DNA of 64,000 bases, taken from contig JANQIX010000006.1 in the NCBI GenBank assembly GCA_028281925.1, forward strand, positions 1-64,000. The letters are read 5' to 3'. Position numbers and translations under genes: made by a program. The stretch's first letter is position 1, and every line of letters begins with the position of its first letter. Shown here piece by piece: positions 1 through 8,831 of the stretch. This stretch comes from Alphaproteobacteria bacterium. GTDB taxonomy: Bacteria > Pseudomonadota > Alphaproteobacteria > DSM-16000 > Inquilinaceae. Below the pieces are notes generated by a model, which saw nothing but the letters and a program-made list of their open reading frames with translations, was not told the origin of the DNA and searched no databases.

Positions 1-1
1 C

Positions 2-757
2 CGGCCTGCCGCGATCCCGCAGGCATCACTGGCGCCTTCCGCTCCGCCTCCGGCAATTGCCCCTGCCACCGTCCGGGGCGTGATCGGCGAAGATCAGCGC
101 CAGGTCGTCGACAGCGTGGACTGGCCGTGGTCAGCCATCGGCCGCGTCAATCGGGGGACGGACGGGTCCTTTTGCACCGGCGCGCTGGTCGGTCGCCGTC
201 TCGTGATCACGGCTGCACACTGCCTCTATGATCGGCGCCTGGGTGGATGGATGAGCCCCGCGGATCTGCATTTCGTTGCGGGCTATGACCGCGGCAGCTT
301 CCTGGCCCACTCAGTGGCGGTGGATGCGATCCTCCCACCGGGGTCGGGCAGCTATGAAGGCCTGGGTTCGACGCGCGTCGGGCAGAACTGGGCCATTCTG
401 GTGCTTGAACAGGATCTCGGCATTCGGCCGCTGACGGTTTCGCCCGTCGGGGCCGGCGGTCTGGCGTCGGGGGAGCTCGTGCGCGCGGGCTACAGCCGCG
501 ATCGCGAACATGCCCTGTCGGCCCATTTCGGATGCAGCCTCACGGCCATCGACCTGGACAGCAATCGCCTGGAGCACGATTGCGATGCCACAAGCGGCGA
601 TGCCGGATCGCCAATTCTGTGGATGCCGGCAGGCCGCAGCCCCGTCCTGGTCGGCATCAATGTCGCCGTCCGGGGAATCGGTGCCGATATGGTGGGCGTG
701 GGGGTCAACGCGGCCGCCTTCGACCGGGCGGCGCGTAGCGCGATCGCACAACGATAG
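2..757 (+). CDS. Trypsin-fold (S1-like) exported protein, partial at left edge, catalytic residues replaced
   Basis: The reading frame is open to the left edge, so the true start and any signal peptide lie outside the window; a GTG at 80 is only an internal option. The first visible residues are Ala/Pro-rich, as in a linker before a mature protease. The fold signature is clear: TAAHC carries the catalytic His, and a NWAILVL segment sits where DxALL normally supplies the Asp. The C-terminal GDSGGP/GDSGSP site reads SGDAGSP. So His is kept, Asp is Asn and the nucleophile Ser is Ala. Two Cys near the Ala site could form the usual disulfide. By family knowledge such a protein should not hydrolyse peptides; it may bind peptides or serve as a scaffold (inference). 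It is a trypsin-like homologue with good certainty; the loss of activity is read directly from the codons. Confidence 0.8.
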   Translation, partial: RPAAIPQASLAPSAPPPAIAPATVRGVIGEDQRQVVDSVDWPWSAIGRVNRGTDGSFCTGALVGRRLVITAAHCLYDRRLGGWMSPADLHFVAGYDRGSFLAHSVAVDAILPPGSGSYEGLGSTRVGQNWAILVLEQDLGIRPLTVSPVGAGGLASGELVRAGYSRDREHALSAHFGCSLTAIDLDSNRLEHDCDATSGDAGSPILWMPAGRSPVLVGINVAVRGIGADMVGVGVNAAAFDRAARSAIAQR

Positions 758-863
758 CTGCCTTGAACGATTGCTGCCTTGAGCGCGCTGGACCTGACTT
801 TGCCTGGTGATGGCCCGTAACGTACCGGCTCCGATGCCTACCGCCGCGGTGCGCCGCAGTTCG

Positions 864-1214
864 TCACCCCACGGTCAACGGAATGTCCGGGTCGTGATAC
901 ACGGTAACGCCGGTGTCGAAGCTGCTGTACTGCATGCCGGTCACGTCAATTCCGGCTGCCGTCACATGGGGCTCCGCCAGGCCGCTGGCAACGACCGGCC
1001 GATCAGCCGCGATCATCACGGGCGCGTCGGCATCGTTGAACAGGACCACCTCGCCTTGCGCATCCGGCACCAGATCCGTCAGCGACAGCACGACGGCCTC
1101 CTCGGTCTCGCCGGCATGCGATCCATCGACAGCATTGAGGTCGGGGGGGATCATCAACCCCTCCGTCCCGCCGAGCGGATCGTCAATGTCACTGAACAAG
1201 CCTTTAACGGGCAT
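864..1214 (-). CDS. Small acidic hypothetical protein
   Basis: A 116-residue protein that I do not recognise. The start is well supported: a GGGAGGAGG ribosome site lies 6 bases before the ATG. The composition is acidic, rich in Asp, Val and Ala, with alternating hydrophobic residues that suggest beta strands in the second half. There is no signal peptide, membrane segment or cysteine. It lies between the trypsin-fold gene and the ribbon-helix-helix gene, transcribed in the same direction as the type VI genes further right but separated from them. Its function is unknown. Confidence 0.6.
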   Translation of the reverse strand: MPVKGLFSDIDDPLGGTEGLMIPPDLNAVDGSHAGETEEAVVLSLTDLVPDAQGEVVLFNDADAPVMIAADRPVVASGLAEPHVTAAGIDVTGMQYSSFDTGVTVYHDPDIPLTVG

Positions 1215-1308
1215 AACACTCCTCCTCCCTACTAACTACCCCGCCCGGCCAACAACGTCAATCTCGCTTGGTTAATCCCGTAGCGTTCGTCTCGATGCAG
1301 GCCGCGCC

Positions 1309-1959
1309 TCAACGCGCGGCCACGGCCCGGCCCGCCGCTGCCGGCAGGCCGAGCGCAAGCCACAGGATGCAGTAGAACCCGACCGGCCGTCGCGCCGGCA
1401 CGGGGAAGAGCCGCGCTTCTGCGGTGGTCACACGTCCGGGCGCGACGTGAACCACACGGCCCTTCAGTGTGAACGTCTCGCCAGCGGCAAAGCGCTGCCA
1501 CGCTTCCGTCACCGGCACAGCCGACTGGAACCTGAAATGGCGCAGGAACGGCCGGCCGACGAAACGAATGCCGAAACCGCCGAACCGGGCCGTAAACGCG
1601 AGATTCTCGCGCCGAACCATCCCATTCGGGGCAATCAGCAGACATGGTATCGGGCTGGAATCCATCAGCCCGCCCAGATCTATCCGCCCTCCGCCGAGCC
1701 TCGCCTCTGCCGCCTCTCGCTGTGCTTCCGTCAGACAGAATTTGCGCAGATGTGAAGCCAAGTTGTCCTGGCCACCCGGCTCAGCCGCCACGAGTGCGAC
1801 CAAGCGGTTGAGACGGATACCTCGAGCCGCGGCGATGTCCTCAAGCGCCTCCCAGAATACGGGTTCGAGCTTCAGCGAAAATCGACGCTTGTCGGCTTGA
1901 ATGATGCGCGGCCTCAACCGCTCTTCGGTCGCCGTCGCCCGCGTCACCACCGCTGTCAT
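1309..1959 (-). CDS. Ribbon-helix-helix domain protein with PAS-like C-terminal region
   Basis: 216 residues. Residues about 25-60 (RRFSLKLEPVFWEALEDIA followed by a second helix rich in Leu and Val) match the RHH_4 type of ribbon-helix-helix domain, where a beta strand enters the DNA major groove as a dimer. Residues about 95-185 look PAS-like: an SSPIPCLLIAPNG strand, an asparagine-containing helix and later strands, as in RHH proteins of alphaproteobacteria that carry a small sensory domain. The C-terminus is hydrophobic and Ala-rich and could touch the membrane. The likely role is transcriptional regulator of unknown target. The assignment of the first domain is firm; the PAS reading is an inference from pattern only. 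Confidence 0.65.
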   Translation of the reverse strand: MTAVVTRATATEERLRPRIIQADKRRFSLKLEPVFWEALEDIAAARGIRLNRLVALVAAEPGGQDNLASHLRKFCLTEAQREAAEARLGGGRIDLGGLMDSSPIPCLLIAPNGMVRRENLAFTARFGGFGIRFVGRPFLRHFRFQSAVPVTEAWQRFAAGETFTLKGRVVHVAPGRVTTAEARLFPVPARRPVGFYCILWLALGLPAAAGRAVAAR

Positions 1960-2066
1960 CGACCCGTGCCCCGGCTGGCATCATCCGCGGTGAAATCATA
2001 CCCGGATATGAGCCTACGGCAATCGCGGATTCACCATTCGCCGATCCGAGCTTGGCTAAGCAAACC

Positions 2067-2103
2067 TGCAAAGAAAAAGGGCGGGTCCGAAAGCCCCGCC
2101 CTT
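2067..2103 (-). terminator. Rho-independent terminator after hcp
   Basis: Perfect 9-base arms (AAGGGCGGG at 2077-2085, CCCGCCCTT at 2095-2103) enclose a 9-base loop. Read on the minus strand the stem is followed by a T-rich tail (complement of the A-run at 2071-2076). It lies 31 bases after the stop of the minus-strand hcp gene, so it fits as the end of the hcp transcript. Confidence 0.8.
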
Positions 2104-2134
2104 GCGAAAGATACCGAACTGACAGCGACTACGC

Positions 2135-2614
2135 TTAACGCGACTTGCCGGTCGCCACGTCGAACCCGACGATGATGGGATCGCCCAGCGTCCCATCCTC
2201 GTTCTGCGGCGCATACGAATACTCGATGTCGGTGAAGTTCAACGAGAAGGACTCGCTCGGCCGGTCGCCGCCGCTGGACGTGCTATAGCCGCTGACCAGC
2301 GCATCCTTCAAGGTAAGCTTCAGGTAAATCTCAGCGCCACCTTCACCCGTCTGGGTGAAATAGATCTTCGCCTCCGACCCCTTGGTCTTGGTCAAAGATT
2401 CTGTCATCAGATTGGTGCTAGCCGCATCCATCGTCTTGGTGCACGTCACCTCGCTGACGCTGGCGTTGCTGGCCTCCCGCTTCTGTGCGGAGCCGACCGG
2501 CGTGTAGACCGAGCGGCCCGAACCGAACTGCACGCTGTTGATGTCGATCCACTTGACGTGACCGTCCTGCGTCGCGTCACCATCAATCTTACCAAATTTC
2601 AGATAAACAGCCAT
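2135..2614 (-). CDS. hcp: Hcp family type VI secretion tube protein (copy 1)
   Basis: 159 residues, the usual length for Hcp. Hcp forms hexameric rings that stack into the inner tube of the type VI secretion machine and are exported with the spike and effectors. The sequence opens with AVYLKFGKIDGDA, carries the conserved S-AQKREASN stretch followed by SEVTCTKTMD, and ends in the GFDVATGKSR tail shared with its neighbour. It is a tandem paralogue of the gene at 2670: ends, central motif and the SGGDRP-ES segment match closely, while loop residues differ. A strong terminator follows. Only clpV and a second hcp accompany it here; sheath, baseplate and membrane-complex genes are not in the window. 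Confidence 0.93.
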   Translation of the reverse strand: MAVYLKFGKIDGDATQDGHVKWIDINSVQFGSGRSVYTPVGSAQKREASNASVSEVTCTKTMDAASTNLMTESLTKTKGSEAKIYFTQTGEGGAEIYLKLTLKDALVSGYSTSSGGDRPSESFSLNFTDIEYSYAPQNEDGTLGDPIIVGFDVATGKSR

Positions 2615-2669
2615 GACCCTGTTCCTTCCGTCCGATGATCCTCAAGCGTGTCCAAGTCTTGCTTAAGCT

Positions 2670-3149
2670 TTAGCGAGACTTGCCCGTTGCTAGGTCGAAT
2701 CCGATCGCGACGGGGTCTCCGGCCTCGCCCGTTTCGCCCATCTTGGTGTACTTGACCTCGATGTCCGTGTAGTTCAGCGCGATGCTTTCAGCCGGACGGT
2801 CGCCACCCGAGGATACGGAATAGCTGGTGATCAGCGTGTCCTTCAGCTTGAGCTGAAGGTAGACCTCTTCAGATCCCTCGGCCGTACGGGTGAAGTCGAT
2901 CGTGCACACTTCGCCCTTGGTGCCCGTCGTCGAGAATTTGAAGATATGCGGTGAAGACCGGTCCATGGTCTTCGAACAGGTGATCTCACTGACGCTGGGG
3001 TTGCTGGCCTCACGCTTCTGCGCTGAGCCGGTTGGGGTGGAAATGGAACGGCCGAAACCGGTCTGGACCTGATGCAGGTCGATCCACTTTTCGTGGCCGC
3101 CGCCGGTCGCGTCGCCGTCGACCTTTCCGTACTTCATATAGATGGCCAT
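2670..3149 (-). CDS. hcp: Hcp family type VI secretion tube protein (copy 2)
   Basis: 159 residues starting at the ATG at 3149, which has an AGAGGGG ribosome site 9 bases upstream; a longer frame back to 3200 adds 17 residues without Hcp character. Conserved blocks are AIYMKYGKVDGDA at the start, AQKREASNPSVSEI in the centre and GFDLATGKSR at the end. It lies between clpV and the other hcp on the same strand, with 55 bases to the next gene, so the two copies are probably cotranscribed and read into the terminator near 2100. Tandem Hcp copies may form mixed tubes or carry different cargo; which one is structural cannot be told from sequence. Confidence 0.93.
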   Translation of the reverse strand: MAIYMKYGKVDGDATGGGHEKWIDLHQVQTGFGRSISTPTGSAQKREASNPSVSEITCSKTMDRSSPHIFKFSTTGTKGEVCTIDFTRTAEGSEEVYLQLKLKDTLITSYSVSSGGDRPAESIALNYTDIEVKYTKMGETGEAGDPVAIGFDLATGKSR

Positions 3150-3323
3150 AGATGTCGTCCCCTCTTTCGGTGAAGCGAATTCAGTGACTTCCTCTGTCAA
3201 CCGGTACGACAGTCGATCTGCCGACCATATCGTTGCGGGACGCGTTCGACCACGTCTCCAGCTCCCTCACAATTCAGGAATCAGTGAGCAGCCACCCATC
3301 GACCGGGCCGCAAGGCTGCTCAG

Positions 3324-6032
3324 TCATGCGATATGGTAATGAAAGCCGCCGTCGGCGTCCATCGAAACGCGTACCTCGCCGATGCTTGCCCCATCTGCCA
3401 TGCGCTCCAGGAATCGCCCTGACAGCTCGGGCAGCAATCCTCGGTTGAGGATATGCTCGATGTTGCGCGCACCGCTTTCCACTTCTTGGCAGCGCTCGGC
3501 GATGCTGTCAACCACACCGTCTTCCCATACGAAATCGGCCTTGTAGTTCTCGAGCACACGCTTGGCGATGCGCTTGAGATTCAAGACGACGATCTTGCGC
3601 AACACTTCGTCGCTGAGCGGGAAGTAGGGCACCATGGTGACACGCCCCAAGAACGCCGGCTTGAAGACCTTCAACAACTCCGGCCGCAGTGCCTCCGCGA
3701 GGCCCTGGTCGTCGGGCATGGTGTCGGGATCGGCGCACAGTTTGTGGATCGTGTCCGTCCCCGCATTCGAAGTCATGATGATGACTGTGTTCTTAAAGTC
3801 GATGTCGCGCCCCTCGCCGTCGCGCAACATGCCCTTGTCGAACACTTGGTAGAAGACGTCCTGCACGCCCGGATGGGCCTTCTCCATCTCGTCGAACAGC
3901 ACGATGCTATAAGGCTTGCGACGGACCGCCTCGGTGAGCACGCCACCCTCGCCATAGCCGACATAGCCCGGCGGCGAGCCGACCAGCATCGAGACCTTAT
4001 GCTCTTCCTTGAACTCCGACATGTTGATGACGGTGACATTCTGCTCGCCGCCATAGAGAATCTCAGCCAGTGACATTGCGGTCTCGGTCTTGCCGGTGCC
4101 GCTGGTGCCGACCATCAGGAACACGCCGATCGGCTTGCGTGGATCCGTCAGCTTGGCGCGGGACGTGCGGATCGCTTCGCTGATCGCCTCCAGTGCGTGG
4201 TCCTGGCCGATGATCCGCGCCTGCAGGCTCCCCTTCAGCGCCAGAACGGCCGAGATCTCGTTGCTGACCATGCGGCCCACGGGGATGCCGGTCCAATTGG
4301 CCACCACCTCCGCGATGGCCTGCCCGTCCACCGCGGCCTGCATCAGCGGCTCTTCGCCTTGGATTTCCTTCAGATTGGCGTTCAACTCCTGCAGTTCGGT
4401 GCGCCAGGCTGCAACGTCTTCCTCGCTCGGCGCCGGTGCTGCGTCGCCTTCGCCGTCGGCCGGCTTGGCCTCATCGCCCTGGCTATTCTCTGCCGCATGC
4501 GCCGCTTCGAGCTTCTCGCGCAGTTCGCGTGCCTTGCCGACCAGGTCCTTCTCCGTCTCCCAGCGCTCGGTCAGGGCGGCCAGTTCTTCCTCGGTCCGGG
4601 TACGATCCAGCTTCAGCTCCGCAATCTGGGTCGCGTGATCCGCGCCGGAGGCCGCCTCCCGCTCCAGGATGTCGATCTCGGTGGTCAACAGATCGATCCG
4701 GCGGCGCCGGTCCTCCACCGCCGCGGGCGTGGCCGCCTGGCTCATGCGCACGCGCGCACAGGCCGTGTCCAACAGGCTCACGCTCTTGTCCGGCAACTGG
4801 CGGCCCGGAATGTAGCGGCTGGAAAGCCGCACCGACTCCTCCACGGCCTCGTCCAGGATGCGCACGCCGTGGTGCCCCTCAAGCTTCGCGACCACCCCGC
4901 GCATCATGTGGATGGCGGTCGGCTCCGTCGGCTCCTCCACCTTCACGACCTGGAAGCGGCGGGTCAGGGCCGGGTCACGCTCGAAATACTTCTTGTACTC
5001 AGCCCAGGTTGTCGCCGCTATGGTCCGCAACTCGCCGCGCGCCAGCGCTGGCTTCAACAGGTTGGCAGCGTCGCCTTGGCCGGCCTGTCCGCCGGCGCCG
5101 ATCAGCGTGTGTGCCTCGTCGATGAACATGATGATCGGCTTTGGCGAGGCCTTGACCTCCTCAATCACCGATTTCAGCCGGTTCTCAAATTCGCCCTTCA
5201 TGCCGGCGCCGGCCTGCAAGAGGCCGAGATCGAGGCTGCGGATCGACACGTTCTGCAAGGCCGGCGGAACGTCATTGTCGACGATCCTCATGGCGAAACC
5301 TTCGACGACCGCCGTCTTGCCGACGCCGGCCTCGCCAGTGAGGATCGGGTTGTTCTGGCGACGCCGGGTCAGGATGTCGACGATTTGACGGATCTCCACA
5401 TCGCGCCCCAGCACCGGATCGATCTTGCCGGCCGCGGCCTGGGCGGTGACGTCGACGGTGAACTGGTCGAGATTCGGCGTGCTGGTCGGCCCCCCCGCTG
5501 TCGGGGTGACACCCGGCGCGCCGCCGGCCGGCGCAACGGCCGCCGCGATTTCCGCCTCTGCGCTGTCGGCGATAATCGTCGGCAGGTCGCGCTTCAGCGC
5601 CTCCGGTGCGATCTTGGCGAACTGGCCCGATGCGCCCTGCGCGAAGGTCGACAACGTCTCGTCGGTCAGGAAGGCCAAAAGCACATGGCCGGAGCGGACA
5701 TGAGCGGCGCCGTACTGCAGCGATCCCAGCACCCAGGCCTCTCGGGCAAGCGCCACCACATTGGGTGACAATGCCGGGGGCCGCGAATTGCCCGTCTTCA
5801 GCTTGTCGAGCAGCCGCGTCAGGTCGGCATTCAGCCTGGCCGTATCGATCTCATAGTGAGCGAAAATCTTGGCAAGATCGCTGTTGTTGACCTCCAACAG
5901 CTTCAACAGCCAGTGCTCGATCTCGATATTGTAGTGCGTCCGGGAAAGGGTCAGGCCGGCCGCGCCTTCAAGTGACCGCCGGCAAGGGTCGTTCAACTTG
6001 GCGACCAGGGACTTCAGGTCGACGCCTGCCAT
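3324..6032 (-). CDS. clpV: ClpV/TssH, AAA+ ATPase that recycles the type VI sheath
   Basis: 902 residues, typical for ClpV. It disassembles the contracted TssB/TssC sheath after firing. An N-terminal Clp-N domain spans about residues 1-150; a low-complexity linker rich in Ala, Pro and Gly follows (160-185). The first AAA+ module has Walker A GEAGVGKT at 233-240 and Walker B IMFIDEAH at about 301-308. A coiled middle region rich in Glu and Arg covers about 410-560. The second AAA+ module has Walker A GTSGTGKT near 640-647 and Walker B VLFDEMEKAH. The ESGARN sensor motif lies near the C-terminus. The N-domain differs from ClpB in the usual TssH way (SRTHYNIEIEHWL). It is divergent from the STAS/kinase genes at 6314 and upstream of both hcp genes. 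Confidence 0.95.
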   Translation of the reverse strand: MAGVDLKSLVAKLNDPCRRSLEGAAGLTLSRTHYNIEIEHWLLKLLEVNNSDLAKIFAHYEIDTARLNADLTRLLDKLKTGNSRPPALSPNVVALAREAWVLGSLQYGAAHVRSGHVLLAFLTDETLSTFAQGASGQFAKIAPEALKRDLPTIIADSAEAEIAAAVAPAGGAPGVTPTAGGPTSTPNLDQFTVDVTAQAAAGKIDPVLGRDVEIRQIVDILTRRRQNNPILTGEAGVGKTAVVEGFAMRIVDNDVPPALQNVSIRSLDLGLLQAGAGMKGEFENRLKSVIEEVKASPKPIIMFIDEAHTLIGAGGQAGQGDAANLLKPALARGELRTIAATTWAEYKKYFERDPALTRRFQVVKVEEPTEPTAIHMMRGVVAKLEGHHGVRILDEAVEESVRLSSRYIPGRQLPDKSVSLLDTACARVRMSQAATPAAVEDRRRRIDLLTTEIDILEREAASGADHATQIAELKLDRTRTEEELAALTERWETEKDLVGKARELREKLEAAHAAENSQGDEAKPADGEGDAAPAPSEEDVAAWRTELQELNANLKEIQGEEPLMQAAVDGQAIAEVVANWTGIPVGRMVSNEISAVLALKGSLQARIIGQDHALEAISEAIRTSRAKLTDPRKPIGVFLMVGTSGTGKTETAMSLAEILYGGEQNVTVINMSEFKEEHKVSMLVGSPPGYVGYGEGGVLTEAVRRKPYSIVLFDEMEKAHPGVQDVFYQVFDKGMLRDGEGRDIDFKNTVIIMTSNAGTDTIHKLCADPDTMPDDQGLAEALRPELLKVFKPAFLGRVTMVPYFPLSDEVLRKIVVLNLKRIAKRVLENYKADFVWEDGVVDSIAERCQEVESGARNIEHILNRGLLPELSGRFLERMADGASIGEVRVSMDADGGFHYHIA

Positions 6033-6150
6033 GTCGCGGTCCTCCTCCCAATTCGCTGTTGGCGTGGCTGCGCCACCGCTCCAGACCGAGCGGTGGCGTG
6101 CCTGCGCCGCTGCCTCCGTTTTGTCGATTAATGCGCAAATACACTTTCGA

Positions 6151-6170
6151 GGCCAAATGATAAATTGGCC
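6151..6170. promoter_or_regulatory. Inverted repeat between clpV and the STAS gene
   Basis: GGCCAA and TTGGCC arms flank an 8-base A/T-rich centre in the 281-base divergent gap between clpV (start 6032) and the STAS gene (start 6314). Spacing and symmetry are those of a dimer-binding operator, and the location would let one protein control both directions. No regulator can be named from the sequence; the short arms could also occur by chance. Confidence 0.3.
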
Positions 6171-6313
6171 CAGGCTCGCTTTCGTGATCTTGATGACGGT
6201 ACGGTCCGGGCAACAGGATGGACGATATCTATGTCCGCCGGCTTGTCTCTATTGCCCTGGCTTGGTATGCCGCCAGATAACCGAGCAACCTGTTGTGGAC
6301 GGAGGATGCGACC

Positions 6314-6652
6314 ATGGAGATCGAGCAATCGGTTGTCGGTCCGGTCACACGGATTGCCCCGATCGGCCGCATCGACAGCTATAGCGCCCGGGACTTCGAA
6401 AGCCAGATCATGGCGGTGATCGGCAGCGGGGCGGCTGTCGTCGTCGATCTCGATCGCCTGGACTACATCAGCAGCGCCGGGCTTCGGGTGCTGTTGCTGG
6501 CGACCAAGCAGGCGCGCGCCCAGAATGCGCGTCTGGCTCTGGCAGCCATGCAGAAAAGCGTGCGGGAAGTGTTCGACATCAGCGGGTTTTCGTCCATCTT
6601 TGAGATCCACGGCAGCGCCGATGAGGCGATTGCCGCACTATCGAGCCGATAG
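6314..6652 (+). CDS. STAS-domain anti-sigma factor antagonist (SpoIIAA/RsbV-like)
   Basis: 112 residues from the ATG at 6314, chosen because GGAGG at 6301-6305 sits 8 bases before it. It is one STAS domain: strands near GPVTRIAPIGRID, then VVVDLDRLDYISSAGLRVLL. The Ser pair in DYISSAGL is the site phosphorylated in partner-switch antagonists; when unphosphorylated, such proteins bind the RsbW-type kinase and free its target. It is the first gene of a likely three-gene unit with the Hanks kinase (66 bases downstream) and the RsbW-like ATPase at 8832. Its place beside type VI genes suggests control of secretion or of a linked stress response, which is an inference. Confidence 0.88.
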   Translation: MEIEQSVVGPVTRIAPIGRIDSYSARDFESQIMAVIGSGAAVVVDLDRLDYISSAGLRVLLLATKQARAQNARLALAAMQKSVREVFDISGFSSIFEIHGSADEAIAALSSR

Positions 6653-6717
6653 CCTCCGGATGGGGGCTCCCCCAAAGGCTTAACGGCACCGGCGAGCGGC
6701 GGAGGGCGGGGCAGTCG

Positions 6718-8799
6718 ATGCCCGAGCATGAAATCGACACCCTGGGTCCATACCGCATCGAGGCGATCCTTGGCCGCGGTGCCATGGGTGTGGTGTACCG
6801 TGCCGTTGGCCCCGGCAGCGAAGCGAGTCTGGCGCTCAAAACGCTGCGCCGCGACCTTGCGGCCGCGAGTGAAGAGCATACGGTGATCGCCCGCTTCCAG
6901 ATGGAAGCACGAATCGGCATGGCGTTCGATCACCCGAACATCGTGAAAGTTCGCGACTACGGCGAGGCCGGCGGACTGGCTTACATGGCAATGGACTTCA
7001 TCGAAGGCCAGGACCTGAAAGAGCTGATGGTCCGCCAGCCGCCGTTGAGCCTGGGCGAAGTCATCGCCCTGACACAGCAGCTTCTCGATGCCTTAAACTA
7101 TGCCCACCGGCGGCGCGTGATTCACCGCGACATCAAGCCGGCCAATGTCCGCGTCCGCGATGACGCAAGCATCGTGCTGACCGATTTCGGCGTCGCGCAT
7201 GTTTCCACGTCGGATCTGACGCAGACGGGCGACATGATCGGGACGCCGGCCTACATGGCGCCCGAGCAGTTGCAAGGTCACAAGGTCGACCACCGCGCCG
7301 ACATGTTCTCCGTCGGCGTCCTTCTGTACCAGATGCTGACGCGCAAGCGCCCGTTCGACGGCTCGCTCGCAGCCGTCATGCAGCAGCTGATATTCGTCGA
7401 CCCGCCACCGCCGTCCTCCGCTTCGCCGGATGTCCCGCCGGTCTTCGATCCTGTCGTCATGCGGGCACTCGCCAAGCAGCCCGACCAGCGATACTCCAGC
7501 GCAGTTTCCTTCGCCGCTGCACTGCGCGCAGCCGCGGATCAATGCCGCGGCCAGCTTGGCGCACCGACCGCCCGCGCGCCTGTGCAGGCGGTGCCTGAGC
7601 CTGCCGGCGCTGGGTCGGACGCCTCCGACCCGGGAACCGAGAGTGAGGTCAAGCGGGCCGTCGACCGCCTGGCCGCCCAGCTGGAGGCGGAGATCCGCAA
7701 GGCCGTCGGCCGGGAGCTGACGAGCGGCCGGCTAGGCCGCCTGCTGGAGCTTGTGAACGACTGGGTGCAGCTGTCCGAGCGGCTGGACGGCCAGTCATCA
7801 AGTGACGCCCTGTTCAAGTTCATCGACAGTCGGGTGCTGCCTGGCCTGGCGGACCGAATCGTCTCGGGCGCTCCGGTTCCAGGGCGGGACAGCGCGGAGA
7901 TCCGCAGCGACTGGCTGTTCTGCGTCAGGCTGTTCCGCGGCCTGTACGTTGTGATCGAGAAACTCGGCGGCGGCACAATGGCCGGAACGGCCGCCGAGCG
8001 CGTCAAGACCGAGATGGCGGGCGTCTTCTTCGGCTATTCCGGCACGCTGAGCCGGCTGCTGTTCAGCGAGGACGACCCGGACCTGCTGAGGATCTCGCTG
8101 GACTTCATGCGTCTGGACGCGATCCAGCTTGCGCTGGAAGAGTTGGAGGCCGGACCGCAGGTGGCCCAGGTCAGGTCTTCGCTGCTGATGTTCGCAAGCC
8201 AGGTCATGCAGAAGGTGAACGCTATCGTCTCTCAGTTCACCGAAACGGGCGACGCGCTGGCCCGGTTTGGCGTCGCCAACCTGCTGGTCGAGATCGAGGA
8301 ACTCATCGTTATCGCCGAGCGGCTGGTGGAAAAGGATGCCGGCATCGACTTGCCGGGCAGTGCCGCCACGGCCGGGATCGGCCGCGAGGTCATCGCGGAG
8401 TTCATCCGCCACGCCCGCAAGCTGGCCCAGCTCACCGTCGAGGAGGTGAATGCCGAGACGAAGCAGGGAATCGCGGATTTGGGCAGCTTCACTGGAAAGC
8501 TGAAGCAGCTCGGCTTCCTCTACCTGTTCGCCACGCGGCTTGACGACGAGGCCTCGCGTCCGTTGCTGCATGAACTGGTGACCGAGGTGCACGACGGCGT
8601 TGTCGGTTTGGCGCGCGATGTGATCGGTGCGGCGCAAGCCGCCGTCAGCGCCGGGCGCCGCGACCAGGATTTGGCGCAGCGTATCGACGGCCAACTCGCC
8701 GCCCTTTACGACCTCTGCCAGGATTTCGGATGGGTCGACATTGCCAACTGGCTGCTGATGGAGCTGCGTAACCGGGTGATGCGCGATCAGGCCGCCTGA
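6718..8799 (+). CDS. Hanks-type serine/threonine protein kinase
   Basis: 693 residues. The kinase domain fills about residues 10-275: glycine loop GRGAMGVVY (19-27), ATP-binding Lys41, Glu63, catalytic loop HRDIKPAN with Asp138, Lys140 and Asn143, DFG at 156-158, and APE at 181-183; every key residue is present, so it should be active. Residues about 275-310 form an Ala/Pro linker. The remaining 380 residues are helical and unfamiliar, without a membrane segment or PASTA repeat, so the protein is probably cytoplasmic. By location it resembles the PpkA-type kinases that control type VI assembly (through Fha phosphorylation in other species), but no Fha or PppA phosphatase is visible. It may instead phosphorylate the STAS protein before it. 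Confidence 0.9.
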   Translation: MPEHEIDTLGPYRIEAILGRGAMGVVYRAVGPGSEASLALKTLRRDLAAASEEHTVIARFQMEARIGMAFDHPNIVKVRDYGEAGGLAYMAMDFIEGQDLKELMVRQPPLSLGEVIALTQQLLDALNYAHRRRVIHRDIKPANVRVRDDASIVLTDFGVAHVSTSDLTQTGDMIGTPAYMAPEQLQGHKVDHRADMFSVGVLLYQMLTRKRPFDGSLAAVMQQLIFVDPPPPSSASPDVPPVFDPVVMRALAKQPDQRYSSAVSFAAALRAAADQCRGQLGAPTARAPVQAVPEPAGAGSDASDPGTESEVKRAVDRLAAQLEAEIRKAVGRELTSGRLGRLLELVNDWVQLSERLDGQSSSDALFKFIDSRVLPGLADRIVSGAPVPGRDSAEIRSDWLFCVRLFRGLYVVIEKLGGGTMAGTAAERVKTEMAGVFFGYSGTLSRLLFSEDDPDLLRISLDFMRLDAIQLALEELEAGPQVAQVRSSLLMFASQVMQKVNAIVSQFTETGDALARFGVANLLVEIEELIVIAERLVEKDAGIDLPGSAATAGIGREVIAEFIRHARKLAQLTVEEVNAETKQGIADLGSFTGKLKQLGFLYLFATRLDDEASRPLLHELVTEVHDGVVGLARDVIGAAQAAVSAGRRDQDLAQRIDGQLAALYDLCQDFGWVDIANWLLMELRNRVMRDQAA

Positions 8800-8831
8800 C
8801 GGCGGACAGAGATCAGTTTCGGGACGAGGCT

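Noticed and set aside
4197..5768. Long plus-strand open frame opposite clpV
   Set aside because: It is antisense to a complete ClpV with Walker motifs; the translation has no family character and arises from GC-rich codon bias.
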